Of a stretch of 64,000 bases of DNA, positions 51,872 through 64,000 are shown piece after piece; the stretch's first letter is position 1; each line of letters starts with the position of its first letter. Position numbers and translations under genes: made by a program. The DNA is from Rhabditoides inermis (Eukaryota > Nematoda > Chromadorea > Rhabditida > Rhabditidae): NCBI GenBank assembly GCA_963966185.1, contig CAWZYM010000402.1, positions 297,001 to 361,000 of the forward strand. Direction: 5' to 3'. The notes beneath the pieces were generated by a model. The model did no database searches and had not been told where the DNA came from. It saw only the letters and a program-made list of their open reading frames with translations.

Positions 51872-54240
51872 ATGGCAGGCCACTACCAGTCATTCGCGAT
51901 GCTCGAAGTACCAAATAAAGCGGGCGGGAGCAGTAGCGAAGAGGGCGGCAGTCGCGTCACCTTCACCACCGAGACCGACCAGCAGGTCAACATCGAGGGC
52001 TGCGAGTATGAGGTGAGCTGCTCTTCCCCCACTTTCTCTTTCTCTTCTGACTCGCGTGTTTCGCCTATGCATTGCTCTCGTTGGCGGAGTCGTTATGGAT
52101 TCAGCTGTGGACCCTCTCGCTGCCACTCACTCTCTTTTGGCGTATGTATGTTTTGATGTGTGTGGGGGCGGCGAGAGCTCGATTGATTTCACTTAGCACG
52201 AGTGCAGCGCTTCTCGCATCAAAGCAAGCGGCGCGGAATCGAAAGTAATATCTGATATCTCTCTCTCGCTCGCGGATATGAGTGTCGCTCTTTCGTCCCG
52301 TGTGTGAAGTGTGAAGTGTGTGTATGCGCACTCACTCACTCTCTCTCTCTCTCGCTTTTGCCACTCGCCTTTATTTTTAGGCGGAGATAGAGACAGAGAG
52401 AAATAATGCGGCATGTGCAATGTTGACATATGATTTGCGACTCGCTCGTCATAATGGGCCGCCGACTTCATTAGGTGATTTCGCGGCCGCAGAATTAGCT
52501 GTAGCTTTTTCGGCGACAGAGAGGGGAACAGAGAGGCTCATTATGTGATACTCGTGGAAAGTAGTGCCAGACAAAAGCAGCCGACCGCAATTTGCATTCG
52601 CTAATCGCATGCGTGTCGTGCTCTCGCGCTTTCCCCCCCCCCCCCCCTGAGATTGAGGGTGATGGAAGAAATGCGTTCGTCTCATCAGTGCGTACATATC
52701 TGCTTCCCACTCCGATCGCCGGATTGCACTTTGGCGAATCCAGCTTCTCTCCACTGGCGATCGATTGTCGACTCAGCCGCACGCCGCCTCGCAGGTGTAA
52801 TATCCTTGGGAGAGACAGCTCCTCATTCTCACTCAACTCAAACTTCGCGCTCTCTGCGCGCTCTCGCTCCCTCGCTCCCTCGCCGCCACCCTCGCTTTAG
52901 CCAATCTCTCCTGCCTGCCGCGCCACGTATAACACCAAATGCGTGATAGTGAGAGTGTAAGCTTGTGTGTATCCGGAGCTCTTATTGCGGGAATGGAAAT
53001 CTGTCGAGTCGGGAGAGAGAAAAAGAAGACTCACACAGAAAACATTGCAACAACGCCGCGCCGAGATTAGTTCGATTAGGACTAGGCGGCTCTTCTATAT
53101 ATGCGTGTGTGCGCGCCTGATTACTAGTCAAAAAGAGAGGAGAAGCGCACGCACACAAACGCAACCGAAAAACGCGCGTGGTTGCGTGTCGCGCCGGTGG
53201 GCGTAGAGAAAGTTTTGCCGATCAGATGCATCAGATGCACTCAGCCCTACTCTCTCTCTCTCTCTCTCTCATTCTCCTCTTCCGGTGACGTGCCAACAAT
53301 GAAGCAGAGCCATTCAGCCCTCACCGCGGCCCATTCAGAGTGGCATTGTCGTTGGGGGAGGGAGGGGGCGCCACTTGTGCCCGCAGGAATGTGGAAAGTT
53401 TTGTGCGGGGGTGGAAGAAAGAGAAAGCGGAAAGAGCGTGATTACATACTGATTAGCGCGCGATTAGAGCCAGCCGCTGACTTCAAAAGCCGCCTCTGAC
53501 CAGCGATAAACGAAAGCGAACGCCTAGGCTTTTTGGCAACTCTGCACTATACGACATGCGCGAAGACGAGGTCTGATCTGATTCGCAATCTGTGCGTAAT
53601 TGCTACTTTTTCAGGAGAACAAAGGCATCACATTCCACGTGGAGGACGTGAAGCGAGAGCAGTGGGACAACAAGACGCAGTTCTATATGGGAGTCATCTC
53701 CTACGCGGTCGGTCTCGGCAACGTCTGGCGCTTCCCCTACCTCTGTCAAAAGAATGGCGGCGGTGAGTGCAGTGTTTTTCGTTTGTCAAATACACTTTTT
53801 GTTTACTTGTTTACGAGTCCATTCAGGCGCGTTCCTCATTCCCTACGTGATTATGATGGTGGCGGGTGGGCTGCCGCTCTTTTTGATAGAGCTCGGCATC
53901 GGCCAGCGGTTGCGGACAGGCCCGATCGGCGTCTGGAACGCGATTCATCCCTACCTCGGCGGTGAGCGCTCATCCATTGCCATGTTTTGTGCCGCTTCAT
54001 AACCTATTCGGGAACGGCGCCGCTGTTTACAGCCGATACTACTAGTGCAACGCATGTCCGGTCTCTATGGAGAACTTCCTTTCTTTTTCGCTCGCTCACT
54101 CACTCACTGCGCTCGCGGAACCATTATTCTAATTATCACACACACACACTTTGCCGCGCCCTGCACTCTGTAGCGACGGGACGTGAATAGAGAGGTAGTG
54201 ATGCGGGAAACTCTAGCTAGCGTACCTCGTGTGCGCACGC

Positions 54241-54283
<43 letters not shown>

Positions 54284-54580
54284 TGTGTGCGTGCGTGTGT
54301 GCAGGGAGATGACGCTAGGCACACAAAGTTGTTTTCGTCGAGCTTAGCAGAAGAGAGAGAGGGAGAGAGAGAGAGTGCGGGAAGTTGGGGTTAGGAAAAA
54401 AGGTCGTCCAATTTCAGGCGTCGGCGTTTCGGCGGCTATCGTCTCGTACCTCGTCGCACTCTACTACAATGTGATCGTCACCTGGTGTCTGTACTACCTC
54501 GGACAGTCGTTCGCCATGGAGCTGCCGTGGATGGTGAGTCTGCATTCCTTCGCAGCGCACGTCTCTCTCTCTCCCTCTCT

Positions 54581-54619
<39 letters not shown>

Positions 54620-54900
54620 GCTCCTCTCTATATATGAAGAGGCTGAGATTAGACCAGTAGTCTCTCACGTGGTTTGTGCCCCCCTCGAAAAAAAAGTGGG
54701 AGACGTCTATGAGTCTGCGCGCTCTCTCGCTGTGTGGTGGTCTCTGCTCATTACCGCCTTCGAATGCTCAAATACTCGTTCCTCTCTCTCTCTCTATCCA
54801 ACCGACCCCTCCCCCTCTCTCTCTCTCGTTTTTGCGTCATCATAAGCTGGGCGATGATTGAGTATCGTCGACCGCGCTTTTCATTGATCCACATAAGTAT

Positions 54901-54946
<46 letters not shown>

Positions 54947-55075
54947 GGGAGAGAGAGCTGGCTCAAGTTGAGTGAGTTTGCGAACAGCCCTCGGGGCGGC
55001 TATCTGCATCACGTGTGTGTGTGTGTTTGCCGTCGGATCGGGACATGTGACAGATCAAGTGACTTCAAAATGTCT

Positions 55076-55128
<53 letters not shown>

Positions 55129-55284
55129 TCTCTCGAATAATAGCAGGTGCGAAGTGTATTGCCCTCTGGCGCAGAGAGTTTTCAAAGAGTCCGATTTCTT
55201 TCTTTCTTTCCTTTCTCTCTCTCTCTCTCCACATCATCATAGACGCAACAACAATGCATTCCGTATCCACATTCCGCCTTCTCT

Positions 55285-55340
<56 letters not shown>

Positions 55341-55994
55341 CGCGCTCTACATCTCCTCGTGTGGCGGCAAAACATTCAATGCGAGGGTGGCAGGGCGAGA
55401 GGGGCGGAGAGCACAGACAACGGGAGTGGGCGCGGAAAGAGGGACTAGATGTTATTATATGGAGAAAGGGCATGCAGCTGCGTGGAATCCATTTCGAATC
55501 GGAGCGCGGCTCTCTCTTTCCCTCTCTCCCTCTCTTCATCCTCTCTGCACCCCTCTCGCGCTCCATGTCTCTCTCTCTCTCTCTCTCTTTCCGCTGACAT
55601 CTGTCCTATGTGTGAACGAGAGAGTCGAATTAAATCGAAAAACGCGGAGAGAGGATACTAGGGCGGATATAGTAGCCAAACTACTAGCAGCACGTGTCTC
55701 TTTCTCATCAGGACAGATTAGGTCATTCGATACGGGCGTAAATATTATTTCCCTGGGGGAATGGATGGCAATGACAACATCACGTGGCGCCCCGTTTTGC
55801 AGAAGTGTCCCACGTACGCGAACGGTACGGAAGATGCCGAGTGTACGAAGTCTACGTCCATCACCATGTACTTCTGGAACCGGAAAGCGCTCGACACCAC
55901 TGGGTGAGTCTCTTTTCTCTATTATGCTTTGATCTACAGTCAAATCTGTTGTAAGAGCGAGCTTTCTTTTTGATTGCGCTCTTATGATACGGTA

Positions 55995-56058
<64 letters not shown>

Positions 56059-56165
56059 GTTCGGTCACATGGGCCTCTCTTCCCACTTGACGCAGGCGCC
56101 TGCGAGTCGCCATCGCCACAAATATTGACTCTCACCCTTTTTGCGACCCTCCCCCCTTATTCCAC

Positions 56166-56211
<46 letters not shown>

Positions 56212-59156
56212 ACGATCCACCCTCGCACACACCACACACATACACATACGCCCACAAAATCCAATTCAAACCGCGTTATAAAACCGTGGAGCCGAGCTAA
56301 TAGGCAATGTGTGCGCTTCACGTATAGCTACCGTGGCCACACTGTCCTCGATGTGGGAAACAGGTGATCAAGGGGGGCAAAATGAATGGCGACAAAGTCT
56401 AAGTGCGAACGTTTAGGTCAATCGGCGAGTTCGGTGGGTTCAACCCGCACATCACCATCTCTCTCCTCTGCGCCTGGACGCTCATTTACCTGTGTGTGAT
56501 GCGCGGAATCAAGAGCAGTGGAAAGGTGAGTGCCGTTTCCCCTTTAACATCACTACCAGCAGCACGTGTCTATTTGTCTCCTCGGAATAGATTAAGGGGA
56601 TAGATCCAGAAGATCCCGCACGTCACCGGGTATTCATTGTGATATTCGACATTACCCTGCATGACACATGCAAAGTCATAGATAAGCTGATTGCGCTAGA
56701 GATCAGTGCCTTCTCTCGCGCGTTGACGCATGTGATTTGTCTGGGTCTGAGTCAGTCTTTGATGTCTTATTGCAATCGTTCTCGCCCCACATTTTGTCTG
56801 CGCCCCTCTAAAGCGGCGGCGAGAGAGAAGGAAATAAAAAAAACCAACACATGTGCTCTCCACGTCATGCGCCTAGGATTGAGTCAGTGGACAGTGACGC
56901 AGCAAAGTGACGTGATGACATGACGTGAACGTAACGCATCACGCAGGTGATGTACGCGACGGCGACCTTCCCCTACCTCGTCACCTCCATCTTCCTCATC
57001 CGCTCGTTGACACTCGACGGAGCTATGGAGGGACTGTGGTACATGATCAACCCTGATGTGAGTAAATATCGTACATAATACGTGATTAGTATATTCATGG
57101 ACTGTCAAAAATAAAAACTGATCAGAAGTATACAAAAAACAAAACACAGGTGCACAAGCTCTACAACCCGAACGTGTGGCTGGAGGCGGCGACGCAGATC
57201 TTCTACTCGATGGGACTCGGATTCGGAGGTCGGTCGAATTGACATTTGATAATCGTGTCAACATGAAATCATGAATATACACAGTTGAGCTTTAGAAATC
57301 AGCGGGAGTATGTTGACACCCGGTAGTTTGCTTCAATTTCTCATAATTTTCGTGATAGTATCAAAAAAGGGGTTCATCTTGACGATTGTATTCAGATTGA
57401 CGAAGAAATCAACGCGAGTAAGTTTGCTTCAATGTATAATAATCCAGGTCTGATCGCGTTCGGCTCGTACAACCCGATCAAGAACGACTGCAAGCGCGAC
57501 GCGTCCTGGCTCGCCCTCGCCAACGTGGTGGGATTTCATTAAGATCGGGTTAATCCCAAGCTTTACCTTTACCTGCTGATAATTTTTATTAGAGGAAGTG
57601 ATTTGCAGCAATCTCCGTATCTATGGTTTGTCTGAAAAACCTTGAATTTATCCACAGGTGACGTCGTTCTATACGGCTGTCGTCATCTTCTGCGTTCTGG
57701 GATACATGGCGCACAACAACATGGCCAACTGCGTGACCCGGTGAGTATTGTTTGTTTATTTGTTTACACTAGCCAGATCCGTAATGTTTACACATTTGTT
57801 TACACTTGTTCTCGCCGCGGAAACATCTTGTTGTACGAGTCTAGACAGCTGATAGGCGTGACGTCATGATCGCATGATTGAAGCGTCCCATTCTCGCGGC
57901 TGTTCCGCGGGCGGTAGGTAGAGATAGCCGAGGCGGAAAACATGATGTCAGACTGGAATGAGCAAGTAGTAGAAGGGGGGGAAGTAATTGCGGGTGAGAC
58001 TTGTGAGAAGGCGAGGCACCGCCGGAAATGACGTGAGGTTATACAGCGAGATCGCCCGATTACGCAAAATATGAGTACGTGACTACGCCGAGATGCGGCG
58101 TAGAAAACACTTGGAAGAAAGAGAGGAGCGAACGCTGTTGCAGTGACATGACGAAGATGGTGGCGCTGTTCCCGGAGTCGTTCTCGTCGCTCGACGACGT
58201 GCGCGCCATGTTCAGCCACGAACAGTGGGTGGAGCTGACCGAGAACAAGTTCAGGTACTGTCAGTCGTTGCAGCTGCAGTGGTGTGCGTCTAAAGCAGTT
58301 TATCAGTTAAAAAATTTTGACCAAAAAAAATGACCTTCTCGAATGCTCTTCTCGATCGTCATTGGCCAGAGCCGACTTGGCGCCAAAAAAAATTGGTCAA
58401 ATATTTTTAACTGAATAACTGCTTAATGTGTCCTTCCACACGTGTGCTCAGATGTTAGACTAATGCCGTATGCCGATCACATATAGTGTGTAGTCGTCCT
58501 GTCGATAGCACTAGCCATGATAACACTCTCTCATCCACGCGCGCTTCCGTCCCGTCTTTGGCGTGTCTTTGTAGGAGAATGGCATTCTATGAATCGTCTA
58601 ACGTACAGGGGTTTCAGCGGCAACTTCACGCTGATGGCCGCCCACTCCGAGTTCTGCGACTATCACAAGATCATCACGGAGGTGAGTGAGAGGGAGGGAG
58701 GGAGAGAGGAAGAGAGAGAGGGGGGGGGGAGAGGAGAGGTAGACCACCCCCGACGATGGCTAATTCCATGATTCCAGGCCGCCGAGGGCACGGGACTCGC
58801 GTTCGTCGTCTTCACTGAGGCGATCCTCAAGTTCCCGTTCCCGCCTCTCTGGTGAGTTCATAAAGAAATACAACTGTTGTGAAGTGATCAAATCAAAATC
58901 AAAAAAGTTTTTTCTAGGATATATATCCAATAGTTTGTCTCGCTAACACGTGTGACAATATGTAGTGGGCCTTGCTCCGCTATCCAGAAGCTATTTATTA
59001 TAACGGTATTCATACCATAAGTTCAGGTCGGTGATGTTCTTCCTTATGCTCCTCTCGCTCGGTCTCGGATCCATGTTCGGAACGCTGGAGGGTGTCATCA
59101 CATCCCTCAACGACTCCCACCTCATCACGCTCAAGGTAGAGAGAGGGAGAGAGAGG

Positions 59157-59201
<45 letters not shown>

Positions 59202-61269
59202 AAGAGACCACCCCCGTCGTGTTTCAGAAGCCGGTGCTCACCGCCATCCTGTGCGGCTCGGCGTGCATCGTCGGTCTCCTCTTCTCCACCAGGGCTGGAC
59301 AGGTAAAACTTTTCCACTTTTCCCTTATATTTGTATCAGAGGGGTCAAAAAGAGGTTCAGATTTTGATTCAGATGTTGCTTCAGATTTTGCTTTTCTGTC
59401 CCTAGAATTTGAGTCTATCCGCTACTTTAGCACAGAGCTGAGTGTGAATCTGGTTTCAGTACTGGGTGTCGCTGTTCGACCACTTTGCCGGCTCGTACGC
59501 TCTGATGTGCGTCGCGTTCTGCGAGGTCATCGCCGTCATCTACGTCTACGGATACCGACGGTACGTGCTTTTTTATCGTTTTTCAAACCCTTTTTCGTTG
59601 TGTACCAATTTCATCGGCTCACGTTCACGTTTACGTCTTATGTTTACTATTTTCACCGTCTACCTGTTGTGTACCCCACGTCTCTACACTATTTTCTCAA
59701 ACTCCATGGTTTCAGCTTCTCTCGCGACATCGAATACATGACTGGCTCGGAGCCGGGACAGTACTGGCTCATCACGTGGAGGTGAGTGAGATAGACCCTG
59801 TCGGACCACCCACGTTGTTGGACCGATGCTTCCAGATTCGTCGCGCCCATCATCATGGCAGTCCTCTTCTCCACGTCCATCATCCGGTGTTTCTCCCATC
59901 TGCCCAGCTACTACAGCTATGACATCGAGACGGTGCGAATATTGATTAATTGATTTTTCTTTCTTGTTTCTTACTACTTCCGGTACCCCCTTTTTTCGGG
60001 TGTTGTACTGTTAGGCGACAAACGCATTTTATGGGGATTTCTAGCGTTGAAAAGGGCGTGAATAGATTAATGTAAGATTAGAGATTGAAAAGAGAGAAAG
60101 AGAGAAGAGAGAGAGTCCACGTGAGTATCTGTAGTAGTTATGGAAACTACATTTAGCTTCACACGGAGGGATATAAATAGACCCATCACGAGTGTGAATA
60201 GTAAGAATCTCTAGCGTTGTTCATTAGTGGGACGTGAGAATGGCGAAGGTGATTAGATGATTAGATGACCACGCGGTGTTTGATGGGATAGGCGAGACTA
60301 GGGACGCCACATGTTGATAAAACTGCAAAGAAAAAATAGTTGAGACACCAATCATATACTGAACATTGCCAATAGAATCGAAATTGTCATTATAGATAGT
60401 AAAGTGTGTTATTTGAAGAAGAAAAAACGTAAATAGGGTGTTAGAGAACGCATGCTGTGTCGAAAATACGAGATATAAAAAGTACGAGAAAAAAGTGGAG
60501 CTTCGAGGACGAAATTGGAAACAGCATGGCAATCGACGGGATGGTTTGTTTGCAGACCAAGCTGGTGGAGACGGAGTACCCGATCTGGGCGCTCTTCATC
60601 GCGTTCGGCATGGTGGTGCTGGCGATCGCGCCCGTGCCCCTCGTCTGGTTCCTGCGCAAGTTCAAGATCTGGAAGGTCGAGGCCGACATCCCCGCCGTGA
60701 GTTGGATCAATCGTTTAGCCGGAATCGTTGTGTCTGAATATGACAACACTATCTCAATGATATGAAGCATACAGCAGTGCCTTGTGCCTAAGATACTAGT
60801 TAGTGGTGGGAGTACGATACTTGATCGATAATCATTCCTGGATCATTTGAGTACCATTCTTGACATGTAGAGCCGTGAGTTTGAATAATAATAATGTTTA
60901 TCTATTTGCGAGTGATACACAAATATTTTCAATTCCCGCAGGGCTGCAAGAGCACTTATGACGGGTGTGACACTTTTCCCTGCGAGAGAGAGAAGACCCC
61001 TGTTGAATCCTCCGTTGATTTTAGTTGTTATTGCACAATGGCTTACGATAGACGACGCATTCAAAAAACACACACACACACATACATACAAGAAGTTTGG
61101 TATTCCAGACGATGAGTGTTGATGATACTATAGTTGTAATTGTACCAAAATGTTTTTTTTCTAGGCGAGCAAGTGTCTGGGCGCTACCGCGTCTACGACG
61201 TACATGCTCAAGTCGGAGCAGTCGTTCAACCGGATGACCGAGTCGGCAGTGACCGTCGACTGCGAGTGA
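51872..61269 (+). CDS. SLC6 family sodium-coupled transporter
   Basis: Exons 51872-52012, 53615-53762, 53827-53961, 54418-54533, 55803-55903, 56417-56525, 56947-57057, 57150-57228, 57448-57524, 57658-57740, 58144-58254, 58618-58681, 58778-58851, 59027-59135, 59228-59302, 59460-59560, 59716-59781, 59836-59932, 60556-60696, 61165-61269 (TGA); 680 residues, phases agree. Helix 1 [20 protein letters not shown] then NGGGAF. Second outer loop with two Cys ([16 protein letters not shown]) and a glycosylation site NGT. Helix 6 [20 protein letters not shown]. Helix 8 [17 protein letters not shown]80 replaces the Asp of monoamine carriers, which points to an amino-acid-type substrate. The helix 8 Asp of the second Na+ site is also Gly (G464). 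The fourth outer loop is longer than usual. Plasma-membrane carrier; substrate unknown. Confidence 0.92.
52013..53614. other. First intron of the SLC6 gene
   Basis: 1.6 kb, with simple repeats and a C run at about 52637-52648. No alternative exon recognised. Confidence 0.5.
53796..53816 (+). promoter_or_regulatory. Two TTGTTTAC motifs, possible forkhead sites
   Basis: TTTGTTTACTTGTTTACGAG in SLC6 intron 2 has two overlapping-style TTGTTTAC cores, the reverse complement of GTAAACAA, the DAF-16/FoxO element. Confidence 0.3.
57748..57812 (+). promoter_or_regulatory. Cluster of TGTTTAC motifs in SLC6 intron 10
   Basis: TTTGTTTACACTAG, ATGTTTACACATT and TTTGTTTACACTTG occur within 65 bp. Forkhead-type cores; binding is inferred only. 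Confidence 0.3.
60703..60755 (+). repeat. Dispersed short repeat, copy 2 of 3
   Basis: CAATCGTTTAGCCGGAATCG then TTGTGTCTGAATATGACAAC, 6-10 bp after the donor of the SLC6 exon ending at 60696. Confidence 0.75.
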
Positions 61270-62026
61270 CGCCCCAGTCCCTCCATCACCGCATGTACAT
61301 AGTGCGCCCCCCACGCGGGCCCTTCCCACAACTCTTCCTCCCCACCCCGCCTCGCCCTGCCTGGGTGGTCCGTGCAGCGATACAGGTTGTCAGGCAGTCA
61401 GCCGGTGAAAGCGCGGTAGCTATACACGTCCCCGTATACTTCTTAGCATTGTTTAATTGTCTCCGTGTGAGAGAGTGAGTGTGAGTGTGTCATATTCATC
61501 TATATGTAGTTCTCTCTCTCTCCCGTTTGTTCGCGCGCCCCCTTCCGGTCAATTCAATATTCGCCCCTGCTCAAGCACGGCTCATGATGATGTGAGAAAG
61601 AAGGAGATACAAAAGAGTCATATAACATCCCTTTGAATGCACATCCCCCGTCTCAATCACATCACTCCACCCCCCACCTAAAAATCCACCGTTATAGTAT
61701 ATATCAACACAGAGTTGGCACACAGATTTTCTATCTCTTTGTATGTTTCATATTTCTTATATGTGGTTTGGTAGTTTTTATATGTAAGATCCGTTGATTT
61801 TTATTGTCCAGATTGGTGAGAGGCCCCCGGTCTCAACATGCGATTGCGATTCAATAAACGCCCTCTAAGGCATTCAAATGTGTGTCGAGGCCATGGGTGG
61901 GGAGATGGCGAATACTTGTTGCGAGAGGCAAGTGTAATACCTGATCGCTTGTGTGACCCGGCTAAGCCTGCGCACCGCCGCTTCATAGAGAAGCCCCTAC
62001 GAATAAACTAGGCAACGATTACCGAG
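61270..62026. other. SLC6 3' flank and intergenic
   Basis: AATAAA at about 61853-61858 and again near 62002. No gene recognised. Confidence 0.5.
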
Positions 62027-64000
62027 ATGGGAGACGATGCAGTTCCTGTGAAGCGATCCAGTAAGTTTTGTTATGGTTGTATTTTTATGCTGAAGCATGT
62101 GAATGTACGTATAAAACGTTTGAAAAGGAGAATTAGAAGAAGACAGTGTCGTGGTGCGCGGTTTGGTGTGGCTGTATTGTCCGGTAATTTGCACAATATT
62201 CCTTCATGAGTCACTGACCGATGACCGATGAGACCGGCTCTTTTTTTTGTCGCGCGCATTGTTTTCATTGTTTTCCTTTCGGGCGTTTGAATTCATGCGA
62301 TTTTTTGGTTCAGCGATGCAACCGGTTTGGTGTTTTTGCTTGAACATGTGGGTCAAATCGGATAGATCACTCTTGTGCAGTGTCTCACGTGCATGCTCTG
62401 CTTATTTCTGCGGCTGTTTCACGGCTATTTTACACGCTCCGACCACAATTCCATTTGACCAATCGATTGTAAAGCTGACCGGGACCGTTGACCAAATCTC
62501 ATTACACGCATTTCCGCTAATCGTGAATCACTCCATGTCTGTGAGTGATAACGTGCAAAAGCGCCGCTAGTGATAGATGTGCGGGCGTTTTACAGCCGCT
62601 CCGCTCACTGTTTATCACTCATCAGTCTATCAGCTCCGTTCGCACCGCGCGGCTCACACCAACCTCATACCAGTTTACAACCTTGTTTTGTTGTTGTTTA
62701 TGCCGCACAGGTCCTGTAGGCGGTCCGCGTATATATATATAAACTTTGTGCTGCAGCAGAGTGTGTTTACATATTTTGGCGCAGAGCGATTATGATCAGA
62801 GGATCGATCGGTGTGTCCTTGTGTGTCGCGGAGGGTGAATAGAACCTCCTCTCGCTCTGTTGATCACGCTCCATTTTTTGTCTTCCTCCACTCATCAACA
62901 TTTCTGCATTTCTTGTTCTGCTACTGTTGCGAGTGCTCGCGAATCATGCGATATAGTTGTCTCGCCCCCCTCCCCCCCTCTTTTTTGCGTGGTTCGTACT
63001 TGTCGAGCTGTTTCCCACCGCTTATCTACACGCGGATCAAGAGGCGATTGCTGAAACGGGGGACTCTCGGCTCATTGTCAAGCCGGATTATGTGATTAAG
63101 TGATTACTTAATCGCCCGGCGCGTTTCTCGCACACAACGTGGCCGTACATGTTTGGCTGATGGGGGGCGCGCGCCCGCGACTTGTTCAAAGTGTCGCCGA
63201 AATGTCCATTTACCTACGAATCCCCTATTTATCTACGAAAGCTTACTTAATACTATGTTTGCAGAGATGACGACGACCGAGGAGCAGTTCAACGCCGTGT
63301 TCGCGTGAGTATCGGGGGTATCAATTGATTATGTTCTGTTTCATGCTCGATCGAGCCGCTGACATAGCGATTTTGATGGTTCGAGAAAAGACTCGAGCAT
63401 GTTTCCGTTGATAGTAGGACGGAACTGCAAAAAACATGGAATCGATCTGACCGTCCTACTATTGTTTCCGTTTAGTCAGATCGACGCCAATGCGGAGAAG
63501 TACATTGAGCGTCTGCGGGAGGCGGTCGAGATTCCCTCGGTGTCTGCCGAGGCGGGCCGGCGCGGAGAGTGCGTCAAGATGAGCCACTGGGCCAAGCAGG
63601 TACATATACTTTCAATATACTTTTGTATAATTTATTAATTCAATCAATAATTTATCCAGAATCGCTATATCCTGACTATACAACAAGTACATAGTTAAAG
63701 TGATAAGAAAAATGTTCGTGGAATGATTGAGCTGAGCGCTTAAAATAGGTTTTATTTAGTTTGAAGTTCGATAAGTTCGCATTTACATGAATGGTTACGG
63801 TAGATTGTCCCTTTCTCTTATCATCCTTTGTGCTATTTTCGTTTCCGTATGCGCGATAATCGACCTGACCTTTCCAATGTCAATCGCAAGCTTTTGTTGA
63901 TTTATTCTGATTCACGAATCGAATTTTATTAATGAGTTTCGATGTACGATCCACACTCGATGATCAGTGATCATTGATGCATCCATCGATCGTAAATCAG
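62027..64000 (+). CDS. M20 dipeptidase, CNDP type, 3' end outside window
   Basis: Cytosolic metal-dependent dipeptidase family. Visible exons 62027-62060 (MGDDAVPVKRS), 63265-63304 and 63476-63599, in one frame, 66 residues. The stretch FAQIDANAEKYIERLREAVE then IPSVSAEAGRRGE matches the N-terminus of CNDP proteins (FxxIDxNxxxYI..L...V.I.SVSA...KRGE). Metal ligands and catalytic residues lie beyond the window. A second start is possible at ATG 63267, which sits two bases after a TTTGCAG acceptor-like site, so trans-splicing there could give a protein shorter by 12 residues. The large first intron (62061-63264) holds no other gene. Donor after 63599 is GTACAT. Confidence 0.75.
63637..63685 (+). 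repeat. Dispersed short repeat, copy 3 of 3 (diverged)
   Basis: CAATCAATAATTTATCCAGAATCGCTATATCC then TGACTATACAAC resembles the copies at 21.07 and 60.70 kb. It lies about 40 bp after the donor at 63599. Confidence 0.55.

Overview
The window looks like clade V-type nematode nuclear DNA. The protein-coding genes have many short GT-AG introns (phases verified by hand), and the coding exons are GC-rich. Splice-acceptor-like sequences sit 0-10 nt before several start codons, as expected for spliced-leader trans-splicing. Gene content is nematode-typical: a vitellogenin with the nematode-style C-terminus, two Sra-superfamily chemoreceptors and a small saposin-like secreted protein. Species cannot be fixed from sequence alone; a diplogastrid/rhabditid is my best guess. 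Introns are unusually rich in (GA)n/(CT)n tracts, and many carry short foldback or terminal-inverted-repeat elements.

Layout. 1-4020 (+): last D/C-domain codons and the whole synthetase half of a trifunctional C1-tetrahydrofolate synthase. 4637-8551 (-): a tail-to-tail inverted duplicate of the synthetase half only, with the same exon boundaries. 8.6-13.1 kb: a foldback element, weak minus-strand exon candidates, and a leucine-zipper (bZIP-like) locus with internally repeated, partly broken exons. 13784-24141 (+): a 31-exon Polycomb SUZ12 homologue with zinc finger and VEFS box. 25271-25936 (+): saposin-like/caenopore-type protein. 26147-33752 (-): M1 zinc aminopeptidase without the usual C-terminal helical domain, with a 1.36-kb foldback element and a TIR element in one intron. 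34541-36677 and 37572-39300 (+): two paralogous chemoreceptors. 39624-43972 (+): vitellogenin. 44691-50248 (+): membrane-anchored protein that I infer to be a 2-oxoglutarate/Fe(II)-type oxygenase. 51872-61269 (+): SLC6 transporter. 62027-end (+): start of an M20 dipeptidase of the CNDP type.

The genes do not form one pathway. The strongest items are the folate inverted duplication, which creates a stand-alone synthetase with altered nucleotide-loop residues; a readily recognisable SUZ12 in a nematode; the truncated M1 peptidase; the oxygenase-like gene; an SLC6 carrier lacking two usual Asp positions; and several families of small intronic elements. All calls come from reading the sequence; no database search was run.
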